Shown here: positions 63,350-64,000 of the stretch, piece after piece | Layout of the letters: every line of letters begins with the position of its first letter | Numbering within the stretch: position 1 is the first letter of the stretch | DNA from: Edwardsiella anguillarum ET080813 | GTDB taxonomy: Bacteria; Pseudomonadota; Gammaproteobacteria; Enterobacterales; Enterobacteriaceae | Reading direction: 5' to 3' | Assembly (NCBI RefSeq): GCF_000264765.2 | Contig: NZ_CP006664.1 | Coordinates: 2,108,001 to 2,172,000 of the forward strand | Length of the DNA: 64,000 bases | The notes under the pieces: generated by a model | What the model was told of the DNA's origin: nothing | Databases searched by the model: none | The model's input: the letters and a program-made list of their open reading frames with translations, nothing else | Made by a program: the position numbers and the translations under genes

Positions 63350-64000
63350 TCAGTTATTGCGGTAAATATCGCGGTACAGGCGGCTCTCAAAGCGAACCAG
63401 CGGCTGACGGCGGGTCCGCTGATCCTGCGGTGGAACCGCATAGCCGGACAGGTACTGCACGAAGGCCATACGCTGTCCGCTGGCGGTGGTGATGAAACCG
63501 GCCAGGTTATACACCCCCTGCAAGGAGCCGGTCTTGGCGGAGACCTTGCCGTCAACGCCCGCTTCGTGCAGACCGCCGCGGTACTGCAGCGTTCCGTCGT
63601 AGCCGGCCAGCGGCAGCATGCTGATGAAGTTCAGCTGGCTGTCATTTTGGGCGATGTACTGCAGTACCGCCATCATGGTTGCCGGGGCGATCAGGTTATG
63701 GCGCGACAGGCCAGAGCCGTCGACCACCACGGAGTTGCCCAGGTTGACTCCTGCCTTTTTGCGCAGGATCTGACGCACCGCATCGGAGCCGGCGCGCCAG
63801 GTGCCGGGCACGTTAAAATAGCTGTGGCCAATGGTACGAAAGACGGTATCGGCAATCATGTTGTCCGATTTTTTTAACATCACGCGCAGCAGATCGTGCA
63901 GCGGCGCGGACTGGGTTTGCGCCAGAACGGTGCCCTGCGGGGATACCTGGGTTTCCCGGCGCAGATGGCCCGCAATATCGATGTTGGCCTGCTGCAGCTC
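63350..64000 (-). CDS. dacB: D-alanyl-D-alanine carboxypeptidase/endopeptidase PBP4 (C-terminal part)
   Basis: The frame is open to the right edge of the window, so only the last 216 codons are visible; the N-terminus and active-site SxxK lie beyond. Visible PBP4 features are LLRVMLKKSDNMIADTVFR (SDN motif region), VVDGSGLSRHNLI and the KTG box in VSAKTGSLQGVYNLAGFI. PBP4 trims and cleaves peptidoglycan cross-links in the periplasm. The ATG at 63883 inside this frame is internal, not the start. Confidence 0.95.
   Translation of the reverse strand, partial: ELQQANIDIAGHLRRETQVSPQGTVLAQTQSAPLHDLLRVMLKKSDNMIADTVFRTIGHSYFNVPGTWRAGSDAVRQILRKKAGVNLGNSVVVDGSGLSRHNLIAPATMMAVLQYIAQNDSQLNFISMLPLAGYDGTLQYRGGLHEAGVDGKVSAKTGSLQGVYNLAGFITTASGQRMAFVQYLSGYAVPPQDQRTRRQPLVRFESRLYRDIYRNN

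Noticed and set aside
63350-63883. A 177-aa stand-alone protein at the right edge
   Set aside because: The frame is open upstream to the window edge and continues PBP4 sequence, so this is the C-terminal part of dacB.

Overview
The window is a gene-dense, GC-rich stretch of an Enterobacterales chromosome. Nearly every gene has a close Escherichia coli counterpart of the same length, and blocks keep the E. coli order (frdABCD-epmA-mscM-psd-rsgA-orn-tRNA-Gly x3-queG-nnr-tsaE-amiB-mutL-miaA-hfq-hflXKC-yjeT-purA-nsrR-rnr-rlmB). The departures (no ampC/blc/ecnAB between sugE and frdD, pmrAB between obgE and dacB, mpl beside yhcN-argR-mdh) point to a lineage outside the Escherichia/Salmonella group. 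Edwardsiella or a relative is my best guess from overall impression only.

Layout. 1-1.3 kb: partial lactate-permease-family transporter. 1.5-8.5 kb: elongation factor P and two enzymes that modify it (epmB, efp, epmA), enclosing a guanidinium exporter with a probable guanidine-II riboswitch and the fumarate reductase operon. 8.5-14.7 kb: mscM, psd, rsgA and orn. 14.8-15.5 kb: three identical tRNA-Gly(GCC) genes, then a non-coding segment with DnaA boxes and an IHF site at the position of E. coli datA. 15.5-27.3 kb: queG and the nnr-tsaE-amiB-mutL-miaA-hfq-hflX-hflK-hflC cluster. 27.6-28.8 kb: an acyltransferase-3 membrane protein, the clearest accessory gene. 29-34.6 kb: yjeT, purA, nsrR, rnr, rlmB. 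34.6-36.6 kb: three small secreted YhcN/BhsA-type (DUF1471) proteins around the esterase yjfP. 36.9-38.4 kb: rpsF-priB-rpsR-rplI. 38.5-45 kb: a DUF488 protein, ytfB, fklB, ytfE with an NsrR operator, cysQ, ytfK, ytfL and msrA. 45.2-51.1 kb: tamA-tamB-ytfP. 51.1-54.3 kb: ppa, fbp, mpl. 54.4-57.3 kb: a yhcN broken by an in-frame amber codon, argR, mdh, sfsB. 57.5-61.6 kb: ispB, rplU-rpmA-yhbE-obgE. 61.6-64 kb: dacB (partial)-pmrA-pmrB on the minus strand.

Functional links: EF-P and its modifying enzymes sit within 6 kb. The nitric-oxide sensor NsrR and a probable target, the Fe-S repair protein YtfE, lie in the same window. TamA and TamB form one envelope machine. PmrAB lies in one unit with PBP4. 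I saw no CRISPR array, prophage, insertion sequence, toxin-antitoxin pair or defence island, and no convincing new multi-gene system. The most interesting items are regulatory or structural: the datA-like region, the guanidine riboswitch with an atypical second loop, the NsrR operator, and the interrupted yhcN.
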